A stretch of 64,000 bases of DNA from Treponema sp. UBA4267 (GTDB lineage: Bacteria > Spirochaetota > Spirochaetia > Treponematales > Treponemataceae): positions 43,358 through 107,357 of the forward strand of contig DGWD01000010.1 in assembly GCA_002395155.1 (NCBI GenBank), in the 5' to 3' direction. Positions 33,964 to 42,901 of the stretch are shown here, piece by piece (within the stretch, counting starts at the first letter, position 1; the number at the start of each line of letters is the position of its first letter). Made by a program: the position numbers and the translations under genes. Below the pieces are notes generated by a model, which was given only the letters and a program-made list of their open reading frames with translations, was not told where the DNA came from and did not search any database.

Positions 33964-35268
33964 ATGATAATAATAATCACAGGCGCGTCGCACACAGGAA
34001 AAACTTTACTCGCCCAGCGCATGCTCGAAAAATATAAGTTTCCTTATCTTTCCATTGATCACCTGAAGATGGGCCTCATCAGAAGCGGGAATACAAAGCT
34101 TACTCCGGGCGATGATGACCAGCTGACAACTTACATCTGGCCCATAGTCCGCGAGATGATTAAAACTGCCATCGAGAACAAGCAGAACCTCATCGTTGAA
34201 GGCTGCTATATTCCTTTTGACTGGCGCAAGGATTTTGATGAGGAATATCTGCGGGACATCAGCTTTATCTGCCTTGCCATGACAGACGCATATATCGACA
34301 GGCACTTTGATGAAATTAGGGAGCACGCTTCGGATATTGAGTGCAGACTTGATGACAGCGATTGCACGGCTGATTGGATAAAAGAAGAAAACAATCACAT
34401 CATCCACGGCTTTGAAGCTGCCGGGGAGTTTGTTGACCTCATTGATTCAGACTACCAATCGGTAGTTGAAAAAACTCTCCTTTTGATTCCGGACAAAATC
34501 AAAAAACTAATAGCTGGCAAAGAATACACAATCGACGACATGGGAAAGTCGGGTTCAAGCATTTTTATATTTGATGACTGCGTCTTAAAAATCCTGGACA
34601 GTCGTCTGCACAACGAAGAATCCAGCGTTGAAGTGCTCAACTGGCTTAAGGGAAAGCTTCCTGTTCCGAAGGTTCTCGCTTTTGAAAGAAACGGGGATTT
34701 TCAATATCTTTTAATGACAAGGATTCCAGGCGAAATGTCCTGCTCGGAATATTACATGGAACATCCGGGCGAACTGCTTCCTTTGCTGGCTCAGGCTTTC
34801 AAAATGCTCTGGGCAACAGACATCTCCGGCTGCCCTAAATCCCGGGACTTTGATGCCGAGTTGCGTGTTGCAAGATACCGCGTAGAAAACGGCCTTGTAG
34901 ATATTGAAGACGCCGAACCGGGCACCTTTGGCGAGAATGGATTTGAAAGCCCTGCAGCCCTGCTCAAATGGCTGGAAGAAAACAAACCCGCCTACGAGCC
35001 GGTTCTTTCCCACGGCGACTTCTGCCTTCCAAATGTTTTACTTAATGACGGCAAAGTCAGCGGCTTTATTGACTGCGGCGATACCGCAATCGGCGACAAA
35101 TGGAAAGACATTGCCCTCTGCTACAGAAGCCTCAAGCACAACTTCGACGGAACCTTCGGCGGCAAGGTCTATCCCGATTTTAATCCAGACCTGCTTTTTG
35201 AAGCCCTTGGCATTGAACCCGACTGGGAAAAAATCAGATATTGGATTTTGCTGGATGAGTTGTTCTAA
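33964..35268 (+). CDS. P-loop kinase fused to APH(3')-like phosphotransferase
   Basis: A 434-residue two-domain protein. Residues 1-~175 are a P-loop kinase-like domain (Walker A GASHTGKT at 7-14). Residues ~185-434 resemble APH(3')-type aminoglycoside phosphotransferases: VPKVLAFERNGDFQYLLMTR, the catalytic loop HGDFCLPNVLL, the metal motif GFIDCGDTAIGDKWKDIAL and the end PDWEKIRYWILLDELF, which is close to the APH(3')-III end I remember. Stand-alone APH(3') proteins are about 264 residues, so the N-terminal domain is extra. Aminoglycoside resistance is plausible but unproven. GC content and codon choice differ from the flanks, suggesting recent transfer. Confidence 0.85.
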   Translation: MIIIITGASHTGKTLLAQRMLEKYKFPYLSIDHLKMGLIRSGNTKLTPGDDDQLTTYIWPIVREMIKTAIENKQNLIVEGCYIPFDWRKDFDEEYLRDISFICLAMTDAYIDRHFDEIREHASDIECRLDDSDCTADWIKEENNHIIHGFEAAGEFVDLIDSDYQSVVEKTLLLIPDKIKKLIAGKEYTIDDMGKSGSSIFIFDDCVLKILDSRLHNEESSVEVLNWLKGKLPVPKVLAFERNGDFQYLLMTRIPGEMSCSEYYMEHPGELLPLLAQAFKMLWATDISGCPKSRDFDAELRVARYRVENGLVDIEDAEPGTFGENGFESPAALLKWLEENKPAYEPVLSHGDFCLPNVLLNDGKVSGFIDCGDTAIGDKWKDIALCYRSLKHNFDGTFGGKVYPDFNPDLLFEALGIEPDWEKIRYWILLDELF

Positions 35269-35296
35269 AAAAAACGCCCTCCGTTTAAGAAGGGCG
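35267..35296 (-). terminator. Terminator of sigma factor gene
   Basis: On the minus strand CGCCCT/AGGGCG arms (35275-35296) are followed by eight T. It may also slow plus-strand transcription from the kinase gene. Confidence 0.8.
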
Positions 35297-35317
35297 CTCA
35301 AAAGTTTTATTTAGATT

Positions 35318-36958
35318 TTACTCCGGCAATTTATCCGCAAACATCAAAAGATTAGCTGTAACTTTTTCTTCTTCTGTAAGATGGTGGAAAGTTCCGCTGT
35401 CATAAAGTTCATCAAGAACCATCATTGCAACTGTACTTCCAACTGCCCAATCCATAAATTCAGCAACAAATCTATCCTGAATCTGTGGCGGATACTGCTT
35501 TGCCTGAATCATTGCCTGCTCCAGGGCGTATTTTGCAAATTCATCAAGAAGACTTTTATCTGGGCTTGGAAGCATATTCTTAAAATCATCCCAGCTGCTC
35601 TTTATAATCATGATGTTGATTTTGCCGTCTTTTGTAAGGAAGCCGCGCTTACGAAGCCTTGCAAACTTGTCCGAAGTTGCTTTTGCTTCTGTAATTGCAC
35701 CGGTGATTATTTCGTATATACTTTCATAGTCTGAATTCAAATTGTTCTGCCAAGAACCAGTTCGACTGTCGAATCTTGAATCCATAGACCATGAAAAAAG
35801 GCATGGATATTTCTGTGAATCTCTTGTCATCTGTCCGCAGCAATTATATTTTGTTTCAAGTTCAGGAATATCAAATTCGCATTTATAATCTGGATCAATA
35901 ATTTCATCTTTAATTTCAACAGTCACAAGATAATCAGCTCCATCTAAAGTTTTGATTCTGTGCTTTGAAATATCCTTATCAATATGAACAGAGCATTTTG
36001 AAAAAATAGCAACAAAAATTGCAGCAGCCTCAAAAAGCTCCCGGTTTCCTCCTGGAATATAAATGTCTTTTCCAATTTCCAGACCCGCAAGTGCAGCACG
36101 AACCTGAGGCACGTATTTTTCGGCAAGGATTTTTGCAAGTTTTAGCTGCATCCTCACTCCATTTACCGCCGCCTCAAGAGAGAACTCTTTTGGAGTAAAT
36201 TTAACATAGGTTGTGTAATGCTTACCTTTTGTTTCAACAAGAAATCCGTTTGCAAGCAACATTGCAATCCGGTCTTCCAGAAAAACAGGCGTCATTCCCA
36301 AATCTTCTGCAATTTCTTCCATAGTTTTTGGATTTTCATAAACGCTGTAAACAATATTCAAATTGATTTTATCATCCAGATAATATTCGGGACCGCCCTT
36401 ACTTCCAGGCCTTCCATTATGACTGATTCCAAGAGCCTTTACAGGTGATAAACCAAGACTTCCAATTTTTCTTTTCATAGTAAATCCTTCCTTTAAATCA
36501 TTACGAGCTTTATTTAAGTGCCACTTTACGGTACCGGCAGGCAGTCCCTGTTCTTTTGAAATTTGAAAAATAGACTTACCTTCGTAATAAAAGGAATAGA
36601 CAATTTCACGACGGCTGGAAGTCAAAAATCCAATCTCCTTGCGGAGTTTTTTGATTTCTTCTTCACTTTCTCCAAAGTCATGCTGATCAAAATATGCAAG
36701 CTCAATACCATCAAGAGAAATACCCTTTTGCAGTTTTTTCTGATTCACATACTTTGCGTAAACATGCTGGCAGATTCTCCAGATGTAGCCTTCAGGATTC
36801 ACAATATCCTCTGCGTGCAGCATAGAAAGATAAAGCTCCTTCAGCATCTCGCCCGAAAGCTCTTCTGCTTCATCATACGAAAATGATTTTTTTACAGCAA
36901 AGCCATACACCTTAGAAGAAAATTTTACGATTAACTTGTCAGCCTTTTCTTTTTCCAT
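35318..36958 (-). CDS. ECF-type sigma factor with long C-terminal extension
   Basis: A 546-residue protein. Residues 1-~160 are an ECF sigma factor: sigma-2 region (GYIWRICQHVYAKYVNQKK) and sigma-4 helix-turn-helix (LTSSRREIVYSFYYEGKSIF and ISKEQGLPAGTVKWHLNKAR). The remaining ~380 residues are an extension seldom seen: a winged-helix-like block (MEEIAEDLGMTPVFLEDRIA, residues ~210-255) and an unassigned alpha/beta domain containing a C-C pair (YNCCGQM). No anti-sigma gene is adjacent, so the extension may hold the sensing or autoinhibitory function. Similar sigma/MarR-like chimeras occur in Firmicutes; the exact subgroup is not known to me. Confidence 0.8.
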   Translation of the reverse strand: MEKEKADKLIVKFSSKVYGFAVKKSFSYDEAEELSGEMLKELYLSMLHAEDIVNPEGYIWRICQHVYAKYVNQKKLQKGISLDGIELAYFDQHDFGESEEEIKKLRKEIGFLTSSRREIVYSFYYEGKSIFQISKEQGLPAGTVKWHLNKARNDLKEGFTMKRKIGSLGLSPVKALGISHNGRPGSKGGPEYYLDDKINLNIVYSVYENPKTMEEIAEDLGMTPVFLEDRIAMLLANGFLVETKGKHYTTYVKFTPKEFSLEAAVNGVRMQLKLAKILAEKYVPQVRAALAGLEIGKDIYIPGGNRELFEAAAIFVAIFSKCSVHIDKDISKHRIKTLDGADYLVTVEIKDEIIDPDYKCEFDIPELETKYNCCGQMTRDSQKYPCLFSWSMDSRFDSRTGSWQNNLNSDYESIYEIITGAITEAKATSDKFARLRKRGFLTKDGKINIMIIKSSWDDFKNMLPSPDKSLLDEFAKYALEQAMIQAKQYPPQIQDRFVAEFMDWAVGSTVAMMVLDELYDSGTFHHLTEEEKVTANLLMFADKLPE

Positions 36959-37067
36959 CGCTATTCCATTTTACTAAAAACCGGTTTGCTTATATAGTGC
37001 GGGGATTTGGAAAAAGGTTGGTAAAAAAAAGCATCCAATAAAAGTATAGATAAATTCGTTTGGTTCA

Positions 37068-38021
37068 TTACATTAGTCTTCTGCATCGTTCTTCAATAAG
37101 ATTAGAGAACTTTATTTGCAGTTCATCTGAAATAAAAGGAGATTTTGTAAGTTCAAGCAAAGTCTCCTTTTTTGAAATAAGATTTTCAATCATTTTTTCA
37201 GCGGCTTTTAAAGGGATTTTTATGTTCTGTGAAAAAATTAAAAAATCATTTCGAGTCAAACGTGATTTTTTTCCATTCAATGTAAGTGCTGTTTCCTCTT
37301 TATCCGCGGGCATCAAAATATTTACTGGAAGAAGATCGTATGCTTTGGAAAGTTCCCATTCATCATTTTGAGGATTTCGAATAAGAGAGAAATTTTTTAA
37401 GTGCATATCTGAGTTACCAGTAATAAAACAGAAAAGCAGTCTGTAAAAAAAATCAGTTAAATCAATACCAGGTCTTGCAGAATAATTCTGGATAATTTTT
37501 GCACACTGTTCGTATGAACCTTTGTATTTATCTTCTGTCAGACGATTAGACAGCTGACAAAAATCTTCCATGTGTATTTTTTCATAGCTTTTTTGTCTGT
37601 CAATTCGTTTTGTTATGTAAGAGAGAGAATGATTAGAAGTATATATTAATGAATGCGGAACAACCTGTAGTCCTGCTTTTTCTGCCATAGCCATTGTAAT
37701 GTGTTCAGTTTCAGGAAGGAATTCGAAATCATTACTTTGTGGTTTTAAAATATAACCCTGAGGAAATCCTATTAAAGTTAGACGAGGTTGTTCGTTTTTT
37801 TCAGATAGCAGGTGAAGTGATATTTTTTTTTGAACACCAGCGACTGATATTCCTTTAGAACTTGATTTTTGTGCGAGAGCCTCCAGAATTTCATCATTTA
37901 ATTCAATCTGTGGAGTTTTTGTCGTTCCAAAAAAATTTTTAAGACATTTTTTGTGAAAATTCTGCTCTTTTTCATTATCATTTAATTCTTTAAGACAGCA
38001 GAGACAAAACTTTTTAATCAT
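37068..38021 (-). CDS. hipT: HipT-like serine/threonine kinase toxin
   Basis: A 317-residue HipA-family kinase lacking the N-terminal subdomain. An N-terminal Cys cluster (CLCC, HKKC) precedes FFGT..P, common in HipT proteins. The Gly-rich loop reads KGISVAGVQKK (residues 56-66), with catalytic Asp in TGNSDMHLKNF (Asp 205) and the metal motif AYDLLP (Asp 229). HipA toxins phosphorylate aminoacyl-tRNA synthetases (GltX for HipA, TrpS for E. coli HipT). Loop position 57 is Gly and 59 is Ser, where I recall E. coli HipT having two autophosphorylated Ser. It overlaps hipS by 4 bases (ATGA). Confidence 0.85.
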   Translation of the reverse strand: MIKKFCLCCLKELNDNEKEQNFHKKCLKNFFGTTKTPQIELNDEILEALAQKSSSKGISVAGVQKKISLHLLSEKNEQPRLTLIGFPQGYILKPQSNDFEFLPETEHITMAMAEKAGLQVVPHSLIYTSNHSLSYITKRIDRQKSYEKIHMEDFCQLSNRLTEDKYKGSYEQCAKIIQNYSARPGIDLTDFFYRLLFCFITGNSDMHLKNFSLIRNPQNDEWELSKAYDLLPVNILMPADKEETALTLNGKKSRLTRNDFLIFSQNIKIPLKAAEKMIENLISKKETLLELTKSPFISDELQIKFSNLIEERCRRLM

Positions 38022-38356
38022 TCTTTATTCTCCATCAAAAGAGGTTTTACGCTTACGGCACCAATACAGTCCTGACAGGTTGAAAGTAAAAGTCCCATTC
38101 TGTCTTTTGGATTAAGTTTCCAGTTTTTTACAGCAACTTCTAAAAGCCATCCTTCGGGAATTAATCCGTCAAAAAAGGAAAAAAGAGTTTTAGATGAATA
38201 AGATTTATTTTTTAATGGTAGAGTTTGACTTATTTCTCGGGCTGCGGGATTTTCAAGCCAGGTAGACTCGTATTCAAAGGAATAACCTTCATCTGTTTCA
38301 AAAATTTTTCCGCACAGTTCTTGCTGATAATAAACAAGTCCGTATCTATTTGTCAT
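38018..38356 (-). CDS. hipS: HipS-like antitoxin (HipA N-terminal subdomain)
   Basis: A 112-residue protein equivalent to the N-subdomain 1 of HipA (GLVYYQQELCGKIFETDEGY, then LPEGWLLE-like IPEGWLLEVAVKNWKL and DRMGLLLSTCQDCIGAV). In HipBST systems this subdomain is a separate antitoxin that blocks the kinase. Start ATG 38356 follows GGGAG and overlaps the hipB stop by 11 bases. The gene order hipB-hipS-hipT and tight overlaps are as in the E. coli O127 system. Confidence 0.85.
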   Translation of the reverse strand: MTNRYGLVYYQQELCGKIFETDEGYSFEYESTWLENPAAREISQTLPLKNKSYSSKTLFSFFDGLIPEGWLLEVAVKNWKLNPKDRMGLLLSTCQDCIGAVSVKPLLMENKE

Positions 38357-38588
38357 TGTCTTCTCCCGACTCATCTTTTGGAATTTTTGCAGGGGAGGCT
38401 ACGTATCCAAACATTGCAAGAGCCTGATTAACTTTGTCTAAACGTACTGTTTGCTTTCCCTGTTCAAGTTCACGAACAAAACGAAGACCGAGTCCGCTTC
38501 TGATTGCAAATTCTTCTTGAGTAAGTCCTGCAGATTTTCTTTTTTGTTTGAGAAAACTTCCTATGAAATTTTGAGTGTTTTTGTTCAT
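38346..38588 (-). CDS. hipB: HipB-like XRE antitoxin/repressor
   Basis: An 80-residue XRE helix-turn-helix protein (IGSFLKQKRKSAGLTQEEFA, IRSGLGLRFVRELEQGKQTV) of the y4mF/HipB type. It would bind the three TATACC-type palindromes just upstream to autoregulate the operon and form the HipBST complex. The C-terminal tail is acidic (SGEDNDK). Confidence 0.85.
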   Translation of the reverse strand: MNKNTQNFIGSFLKQKRKSAGLTQEEFAIRSGLGLRFVRELEQGKQTVRLDKVNQALAMFGYVASPAKIPKDESGEDNDK

Positions 38589-38599
38589 TATGGAAATTA

Positions 38600-38699
38600 T
38601 ATACCCTAACGGGTGTAATGTCTATAAAAATATGTCATATTATACCTCAAAGGGTATAATATGATGGTAATTGTATTGATTTATACCCGATAGGGTGCA
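38600..38699. promoter_or_regulatory. Three HipB operators
   Basis: Near-identical 18-bp palindromes TATACCC-TAAC-GGGTGTA (38600-38617), TATACCT-CAAA-GGGTATA (38641-38658) and TATACCC-GATA-GGGTGCA (38682-38699), spaced 41 bases start to start. They precede hipB and must contain its promoter. 41 bases is close to four helical turns, so dimers should stack on one face. Confidence 0.85.
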
Positions 38700-38721
38700 C
38701 TGGTCCTGTGCTGACAAAGAT

Positions 38722-39891
38722 TCATGCCTGTCGGTCTTTGAGCAGATGATAGCACCTGATTAATAGTCTGATTTCTTCTGAACCTTCATTTTCGTCTAAA
38801 TCTAGGAGTTCAAAAATCTTTTTTATTCTGTAGCGGATTGTATTTGTGTGCTGATAACAGTCTTCACTTGTGGCCGAATAATCTCCGTTATTTTTTACAA
38901 AAGAGTTAAGTGTTTTTATGAGATTTGCATCGTGCTTCTTGTCGTAATTTTGTAGGATATTAATTCTATTTTTAATTTCACTGTACATTATATCATCTAA
39001 AAGCAGATTGTAGGCGTATTTATATACTCCAATAAACTTATATGAAAGAGAATCGCTCTTTTTAATTTTAGCAACTTCAGCCGCAGCGTAAGCATTCTTA
39101 ATAGATTTTCTCAGGTCATGCAGTGACATCAGTTCTTCATCATAGCCTATAAAAAAATCTTCTGTGGTAAAGCCGTTTTGCATGAGAATATCCTGAATAT
39201 AGCGGAATTTAAAAATAGACTTTGCTTCATCTTCATAAAAGCTGCATATTAAAACAATGTTGTGGTCAGATTTAATGAAAGACCAGGGTGTTGTTGAGGT
39301 AACTTTTGAGCGGTGATACATGAGACTGTCGAAAAAAGTGTGAACTTTAAGGTTGGAAGATTCTTTTTTGGGAATCAAAACGGCACTTATGATTTTGTTT
39401 TTAAAATCGGGATTAATTTCGCGTGCAATTCTGGAAACTTCATCCTTATCCTTTTTTTCATTTAAAATCATATTTAACTTTTCTTCGTGAATGATGTATT
39501 GGGCGCGGGTTTTCATTGATTCGTTTATGTTGATAATCAGGTCTTCCATAAACTCATCATAAAATGTGAGAATGGGTACATGATATTCTTCTGCGCACTG
39601 AATGATGTCCAGGGGAATATGTTCATCTGGTAAAAGTTTAATTGCAATCCCAGAAACTCTTTTTTGAATAAGATTTTTGATTGAACCATTTACAAGCTCA
39701 GGACTTATGGATGCAAAAAAATATGAAATCAAAACAAAGTACCCGTAACAGTAACCTGCATAATTTATCCGGCTGCTTTCGAATTCTAGAATGACTGTGG
39801 TTGTTACGGTGTTGGTAAGATATTCTTTTCCGGTGAGGATTTTAAATTTCTTAAAAAGTGAAAGATTCATAATTTCATTTACTGTGTACAT
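38722..39891 (-). CDS. PucR/CdaR-type transcriptional regulator
   Basis: A 389-residue regulator. The N-terminal ~120 residues are the PucR sensor domain (TVNEIMNLSLFKKFKILTG... GSIKNLIQKRVSGIAIKL). The C-terminal ~60 residues are the HTH_30 helix-turn-helix (LNSFVKNNGDYSATSEDCYQ, HTNTIRYRIKKIFELLDLD). PucR proteins often control amino-acid or purine catabolism; here the upstream neighbour is a HisC-like aminotransferase on the same strand. The gene is downstream of that gene's terminator, so it probably has its own promoter. Confidence 0.85.
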   Translation of the reverse strand: MYTVNEIMNLSLFKKFKILTGKEYLTNTVTTTVILEFESSRINYAGYCYGYFVLISYFFASISPELVNGSIKNLIQKRVSGIAIKLLPDEHIPLDIIQCAEEYHVPILTFYDEFMEDLIININESMKTRAQYIIHEEKLNMILNEKKDKDEVSRIAREINPDFKNKIISAVLIPKKESSNLKVHTFFDSLMYHRSKVTSTTPWSFIKSDHNIVLICSFYEDEAKSIFKFRYIQDILMQNGFTTEDFFIGYDEELMSLHDLRKSIKNAYAAAEVAKIKKSDSLSYKFIGVYKYAYNLLLDDIMYSEIKNRINILQNYDKKHDANLIKTLNSFVKNNGDYSATSEDCYQHTNTIRYRIKKIFELLDLDENEGSEEIRLLIRCYHLLKDRQA

Positions 39892-39906
39892 AATATTCCT
39901 CTGGAC

Positions 39907-39953
39907 AAAAAAAAGAGTGCAGTGACAAATGCTTTATGCACGTCATTGCACTC
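39907..39953 (-). terminator. Terminator of aminotransferase gene
   Basis: On the minus strand GAGTGCAATGAC pairs with GTCACTGCACTC (one mismatch), followed by eight T. Confidence 0.85.
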
Positions 39954-39983
39954 ATTGCGAATATTATGCCTAAAAGAGGAGTT

Positions 39984-41096
39984 TTAGGCAAGTTTTTTCT
40001 CGCACTTTTTAGTTAGTATAGATTTCATTACACAAAGGAATTTATCATTCATCTCTGCTGTTCCAAGACTAACACGATTCATTCCAATCGGGCAGCCGAT
40101 TAATATTTTTTCTTCTGCAAGCTTTGCTACAACCTCTGTGTTTTCAATTCCTGGAGCCTTGAACAAAATAAAGTTTGTCTGACTCTTGTAAACTTTGCAA
40201 CCAAGAGCTTCAAGTCCTTCTGTAACTTTTTTGCGTTCAATTGCATTCAGTTCACCAACCTGTGCAATGTATTCCTGGTCTTTAAGTGCCTCTGTTGCCA
40301 TTCTCTGACCAAGGAAGTTTATGTTCCAGGCAGCTCCAGATTTTGAAAGAAGGGAAATCAGTTCTGGCTTTCCTGCTGCAACACCGATACGAAGTCCAGC
40401 CATTCCGTAAGCCTTAGAGAAAGTTTTTAAAACGATGAGTGGTTTTTCGTAGCCTTCGCGAATCATTTTAATCATAGAATAGGTAACCGGATTTCTTACA
40501 AATTCTAGATAGGCTTCATCAACTACTACGAGAACAGTCTCAGGAACTTTTCTGATAAAGGCTTCCAGTTTTTCTGAATCAATAAAAGTTCCGGTTGGGT
40601 TATTTGGATTGCAAATAACCATCATTTTTGTTTTTGGTGTGATGGCTCTGAGCATTGCATCCAGGTCGTAGTTCATTTCTTTATCAAGAGGGACTACAAC
40701 AGGAACTGCTCCTGCAATATATGCTGTATCGCGGAAGGCCTCGTAACTTGGATCACCAAGAACTACTTCTTCTCCAGGATTCAAAAAAACTTCACCAAGA
40801 ATATTGATGAGGGAAGATGAACCTGTTGCTGTGCAAACATGCATCATATCTGGAAGTCCGTGCAGCTGGGCAAAAGTTGTTTTTAAATCTACAGAAAACC
40901 AGTCCGGATAAATGTTAGGACGTTTTGCAGCTTCCATCATTGCTTCAATTGCTTTAGGACTCGGACCGTAAGGACTTTCATTGTAGTTTAAACGGTAAAT
41001 ATCTGGGGTGGTGTAACTTGAAACCGGCTGACGAGCGGCTCTTTTGCTTTCTGGCATGGCCTTAATTGAATCTTTTAAAAGTGTCTTGTAATCCAT
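39984..41096 (-). CDS. Histidinol-phosphate aminotransferase-like PLP enzyme
   Basis: A 370-residue class I/II aminotransferase of the HisC family. Motifs are NYNESPYGPSP, GSSSLINILGEVF, CNPNNPTG, VVVDEAYLEF, and the PLP lysine in LKTFSKAYGMAGLRIG. Substrates of this family include histidinol-phosphate, aromatic amino acids and phosphoserine-like acids. No his genes are adjacent, and the neighbourhood is degradative and regulatory, so an aromatic or other amino-acid role is possible. Start ATG 41096 follows AAGGAG. Confidence 0.9.
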   Translation of the reverse strand: MDYKTLLKDSIKAMPESKRAARQPVSSYTTPDIYRLNYNESPYGPSPKAIEAMMEAAKRPNIYPDWFSVDLKTTFAQLHGLPDMMHVCTATGSSSLINILGEVFLNPGEEVVLGDPSYEAFRDTAYIAGAVPVVVPLDKEMNYDLDAMLRAITPKTKMMVICNPNNPTGTFIDSEKLEAFIRKVPETVLVVVDEAYLEFVRNPVTYSMIKMIREGYEKPLIVLKTFSKAYGMAGLRIGVAAGKPELISLLSKSGAAWNINFLGQRMATEALKDQEYIAQVGELNAIERKKVTEGLEALGCKVYKSQTNFILFKAPGIENTEVVAKLAEEKILIGCPIGMNRVSLGTAEMNDKFLCVMKSILTKKCEKKLA

Positions 41097-41530
41097 TTTT
41101 ATCTCCTTATAAACTCCGCGTTAGCGGTCGTGCAGGAGGCACGATATCGCAGTTTTGCCGACGGCAAAATCTGCATGTGATAAAAAGTACAGGGAAGTAC
41201 TTTTTATCACGCCTCCTTATCGTGTTTTCTTGCCCCTAATCTAGCGGATGTGATTTTGGAATCCTAGAAATTTTTTACAAAAATTTTGTTCTCCTTTTTG
41301 TACAAGTTACAAAAATCCAAAAAAATTATTGCAATAAATCAGGATGAATCTTTATTATTGGCGCTGGATTTTAGATTAAGGGTATCTCTAAAAACTCACC
41401 TTCGGTGATTTTTTAGAGAACCCGACGAGTTTTAATTCCTGAAAATAGCAGGAATTAAAACATCGCATTTTCAAAGTTACCTCTAAAAATTGCAATTTTT
41501 AGAGGTCCCCTTAATGACAGGAGGCAGAAG
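41097..41530. other. Divergent intergenic region with stacked hairpins
   Basis: Six inverted repeats. Next to the aminotransferase: CGTGC/GCACG (41128-41142), GCAGTTTTGCC/GGCAAAATCTGC (41149-41174) and GTGATAAAAAGTAC/GTACTTTTTATCAC (41177-41210). Before the MATE gene: TCTCTAAAAA/TTTTTTAGAGA (41384-41421), GTTTTAATTCCTG/CAGGAATTAAAAC (41429-41461) and ACCTCTAAAAATT/AATTTTTAGAGGT (41479-41506). A promoter TTGCAA (41329-41334) N18 TATTAT (41353-41358) points to the MATE gene, whose mRNA leader would hold the last three hairpins. Confidence 0.6.
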
Positions 41531-42901
41531 ATGGAAAAAGTAGTTCATCAGGTAATTCAATTTGACAGGAAGTTTCTTATAAAACTTGTAATGCCTTTGA
41601 TAATCGAACAGGTTCTTGCGGTGTCAGTAGGAATGGCAGATATGATTATGGTTTCTGGAGCGGGCGAGACTGCCGTTTCCGGGGTATCGCTGGTAAATAC
41701 AATTTCCAATCTTTTGATTTATGTGTTTACAGCTCTGGCTACAGGTGGTGCTGTTGTAGCGTCTCAGGCAATCGGAGCAAAACGGAAAGATACGGCTAAC
41801 ACGGTTTCTAATCAGCTGATTTTAATATGCTTCGCGGTTGCCCTTGTGATTACGGCCCTATGTCTTTCCCTCAACCGGCAAATCCTTCAGTTAATTTATG
41901 GTTCTGTAGAAAAAGCTGTTATGGATCAGGCGGTAATTTATTTTTACATAACGGCTCTTTCCTTTCCATTTATTTCGGTCTACTACGGTTCTACGGCTCT
42001 TTTCCGTTCTATGGGAAACTCAAATCTGAGCATGACGGTTTCTGCAATCATGAATATTCTGAACATTTTTGGAAATGCGATTTTTGTTTTTGGTTTTGGA
42101 ATGGGGATTGCGGGCGTAGGTTATGCAACGCTGATTTCCCGAGCGGTGGCAGGCATTGTGGTTGTTTTTATGCTGCGTAATCAGAAAAGAGATTTACACA
42201 TAGATAAATATCTGCGTCTGGGCTGGAACTGGAATATTCAGAAAAAGATTCTTGCTCTGGGCATTCCAAGCGGAATAGACAGTGCCATGTTCCAGATTGG
42301 AAAATTGTTTACCCAGGCTCTTATTGCAAGTTTCGGAACAGCAAGTATTGCGGCAAATGCAACTGCGAGTACGATAGAGCTTCTTGCAACAATTCCCGCT
42401 TCGGCGACTGGACTTGCAATTACAACGATTGTAGGTCAGTGCGTAGGGGCAGGGGATTATGGGGCTGCAAAGGATTATACAAAGAAACTTTTGAAATGGG
42501 CTTACATTATGCTCTGGATTGAAAATATCTTTATTGTTCTTCTTACACCTACAATTGCAGGCTGGTATCATCTTTCGGAAGAGGGAGACAGACTGGCCCG
42601 CATGCTTATGTATTTCCATTCTGCAAGCTGCGTCTTGATGTGGCCTTGTGCCTGGACATTGCAGTCGGTTTTACGTGCCAGCGGAGATGTAAAATATTTG
42701 ATGACTGCATCAATTTTGATTATGTGGGTATTCAGAATCGGTTTTGCTTATTTACTGACTTACCTGAATCGTCTTGCGGGCTTTATTATTCCGGGCGTAC
42801 TTTGTGTCTGGATTGCAATGATTATTGACTGGTTTGCCCGCTGCGTTTCAAATATCTGGCGTATTAAGAGCGGCAGGTGGATGAAACAGGCGGTGGTGTA
42901 A
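41531..42901 (+). CDS. MATE-family efflux transporter
   Basis: A 456-residue protein with twelve hydrophobic helices in two halves, of the DinF/NorM-type multidrug and toxin extrusion family. Typical features are the start LVMPLIIEQVLAVSVGMADM, TALATGGAVVASQAIGA and, in the second half, ASTIELLATIPASATGLAIT and VGQCVGAGDYGAAK. It would export cations in exchange for Na+ or H+. Start ATG 41531 follows AGGAGG. A strong bidirectional terminator follows. Its leader region has three stacked hairpins. Confidence 0.9.
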   Translation: MEKVVHQVIQFDRKFLIKLVMPLIIEQVLAVSVGMADMIMVSGAGETAVSGVSLVNTISNLLIYVFTALATGGAVVASQAIGAKRKDTANTVSNQLILICFAVALVITALCLSLNRQILQLIYGSVEKAVMDQAVIYFYITALSFPFISVYYGSTALFRSMGNSNLSMTVSAIMNILNIFGNAIFVFGFGMGIAGVGYATLISRAVAGIVVVFMLRNQKRDLHIDKYLRLGWNWNIQKKILALGIPSGIDSAMFQIGKLFTQALIASFGTASIAANATASTIELLATIPASATGLAITTIVGQCVGAGDYGAAKDYTKKLLKWAYIMLWIENIFIVLLTPTIAGWYHLSEEGDRLARMLMYFHSASCVLMWPCAWTLQSVLRASGDVKYLMTASILIMWVFRIGFAYLLTYLNRLAGFIIPGVLCVWIAMIIDWFARCVSNIWRIKSGRWMKQAVV

